DNA from: Niebla homalea
Lineage: Eukaryota > Ascomycota > Lecanoromycetes > Lecanorales > Ramalinaceae
Reading direction: 5' to 3'
Length of the DNA stretch: 64,000 nucleotides
Assembly (NCBI GenBank): GCA_019925105.1
Contig: JAHGAU010000027.1
Span: 124,001 to 188,000, forward strand
The stretch's first letter is position 1. Every line of letters starts with the position of its first letter. The position numbers and the translations under genes were made by a program. Positions 62,401 through 64,000 of this stretch are shown one piece after another. The notes beneath the pieces were generated by a model. That model saw only the letters and a list, made by a program, of their open reading frames with translations, ran no database searches and had not been told where the DNA came from.

Positions 62401-64000
62401 TTTGGCTCTTTAAAAGGGTTTCGCTATCGGGATAATCTTATCGATTACCTCGTTTAATACCTTTATTATTCGCTTTATAAAAAGGTCGATCCGGTCTTTA
62501 TTATTTAGCTAAGGGAGGTCCACGAATTATACCATTATTTCCTCCGCTTTCATACGAACCTTTACTTCCTTAACCGTCTTTTACGCCCTTCTTGCCGGTG
62601 GTGGTAAGATCGTATTAACGGTTTAATCCAGGGTTATCTATATCGGTATATAGTCCGAGTTATATTTTAAGTCCTTTTGTGGCCTATATATTACGACCGC
62701 GCCGGCAACCCCTTCCGTATTAAAGGCCAGATTAATCGTCGTTTTAAACTTATGACTCTCTTACGTAATAGTCCCTTATAGTATTAATAATAAGAGGTTA
62801 GCCTAAGCGATAATTATTAATAGGTTATTTAATTTAATGTAATTTATTATACGCTTTTCCTCGTTCTATATATAATAGTATAGGTTAAAGTCTTTAAGTA
62901 ATATATATTCGCTTAAAGTAATTAAGACTTCTTTAAGCAGCGGTATTATAAAAGGTCCTTCTTTATTAGCCGGCGGCGGGTTATACGCGTTATAGATATT
63001 AAGGTCGCCCTTTAAGTCCCCTTCCCTTATAATACGGAGTATATAAAGGTTTCTATTATAATAAGTAATATCCTAGCTATTTACGTTAAGCCGCTTATTC
63101 ACAAAGAAGTATATTCTGGTTATCTTATCCCCCTTAAAGATTAAATAAAACTTCTCCCCCGGGTTAATAAATAAATATATATATAGGCTATACGGTAATT
63201 CTTATATTATTATAATATTAACGTCCTCGACTTCTTTAGACTTAAATATCGGCATTATTGCTTTAATTCCTTCGTTACGGACGTTATATTATATTACTCT
63301 TAGAAACGTTAATATATTATCTATTAACCTCTATAAAGGCTCCCTCTTCTATACCCGCTTAAATTACGGACCTCTTATTAAAGCCGAGCGTTTTCTAGTT
63401 TAGTACCTTCCCGGCCATTATTAAAGACGTAGGACGGCCGGCTTTTAAGGTCGGGATCATAAAGAGCTTTCTTTTCTTTACCGCTATTTACCCCTTATTA
63501 TCCGGTTAATTAAGTTCATATCTTAAGGCTGCCTTTAATTAACCTGTTAAATTAGTCTTATACGTATTATACCGTTGGATTTTCACGGTTATCTAGGTCT
63601 CCTTACGTTTAATCTCCCTGGCCCTTATTATATACCTGGAATCCCATACTGGGTGTCCCTCCTTGCTATACGCGGCGCATTTAAACGCACCCTTTATAAG
63701 CCCCTTAGTTACCAGCTCTGCATACTTATGGGTATCGTAGCCCTTAACGTAGACCGTATACCTCGTAGTATTAAAGCACTTTATAGTAATATATCTATAG
63801 CCTTAGTACTTAAAATATTAATAAATATCAGCCGCTTTATCCTATAGCCGAGTTATTTTAAGAGATCCCCCTTTAATAATCCCTTTATTTAGGACGTCGT
63901 TATATATTTTAATTAACGTTACGCTTAATATAACGGTAAAGTACCTTTTTACGCGTCCCAAGGAGTTAGGTCTTTTTGCCACCGGCGGAAGCCTATAGTT
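59414..64000 (-). mobile_element. LINE copy L-J, best preserved, 5' end outside the window
   Basis: The tail of four TTGA units starts at about 59414, followed by the family 3' end. It reads right to left through the C-terminal region, RT (around 60900-62000), linker and endonuclease (around 62700-63600). It has visibly more G/C than any other copy. The RT box on the minus strand reads N-F-I-N-D-V-H-L-L-T-Y, with the first catalytic Asp now Asn (61257-61259) but the second intact (61254-61256). The following segment AYKVYLR-TRTYRA matches Tad1-type RTs. Stops remain, so it is inactive. An antisense open frame at 63575-63847 is a shadow. Confidence 0.8.
60950..63600 (-). pseudogene. L-J ORF2 (endonuclease-reverse transcriptase) remnant
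   Basis: On the minus strand the segment around 61290-61400 reads KLNKAYYNGDS-GLPISPILFLFFNGPLIEKL, with one stop. This is the G-I-P-Q-G-S-x-x-S-P-I-L-F motif of LINE RTs, with Gln changed to a stop. It is followed by F-I-N-D and, further on, VTVKPDISIKVLNLQVNKKLD. These are diagnostic of the Tad1/I group. An endonuclease part lies upstream, at higher coordinates. This copy is the best starting point for describing the family. Confidence 0.7.

Noticed and set aside
63575..63847. 90-codon plus-strand open frame
   Set aside because: It is antisense to the L-J endonuclease region, and the corresponding frame is closed in the other copies.
2690..64000. Treating the AT-rich region as mitochondrial DNA throughout
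   Set aside because: The AT-rich sequence consists of LINE and gypsy elements with nuclear RIP-type transitions and target duplications.

Overview
The window is a very AT-rich, gene-poor block of what looks like a filamentous ascomycete (Pezizomycotina) nuclear genome. I see no intact nuclear gene. From about 2.7 kb to the end, almost all recognisable sequence is nested retrotransposons wrecked by C-to-T / G-to-A transitions of the repeat-induced point mutation (RIP) type. TpA is everywhere, Gln codons have become TAA/TAG, Cys and His codons have become Tyr, and catalytic Asp codons have become Asn. The exact organism cannot be read from the sequence.

Layout. Positions 1-~2650 look mitochondrial: the 3' end of nad3 followed by AT-rich spacer with about a dozen GC-rich palindromic clusters. 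From ~2690 on come ten copies or fragments of one Tad1/I-like LINE family, here called L-A to L-J. Full-length copies are about 5.8 kb, start at a conserved ATGGCGACGAAC and end in a (TCAA)n tail. There are also three LTR elements and one solo LTR. L-A (minus, 2690-14019) is split by T1 (3187-5975, a small gag-only LTR element) and by L-B (minus, 6289-12121). L-C (plus, ~14100-37890) is split by gypsy T2 (14926-22627) and gypsy T3 (23173-35863), and T3 is itself split by L-D (plus, 23371-29163). Positions 37.9-40.2 kb are an unclassified AT desert. L-E (minus) abuts L-F (minus, 42732-54300), which is split by L-G (plus, 47420-53206). L-H (plus, ~54425-58035) carries a 183-bp solo LTR and is cut by L-I (plus), which is cut by L-J (minus, 59414 to the window end, the least decayed copy).

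Boundaries are supported by paired LTRs of exactly equal length (172, 369 and 155 bp), 5-bp target-site duplications for every LTR element and 13-15-bp duplications for LINEs. The insertion order can therefore be read directly.

The most interesting signal is that RIP is uneven. In T1 and T3 the left LTR keeps its G/C bases while its partner is converted. In T2 only the two outer edges are spared. The first ~45 bp of each LINE also stays GC-rich. I found no CRISPR array, rRNA, convincing tRNA or host gene cluster.
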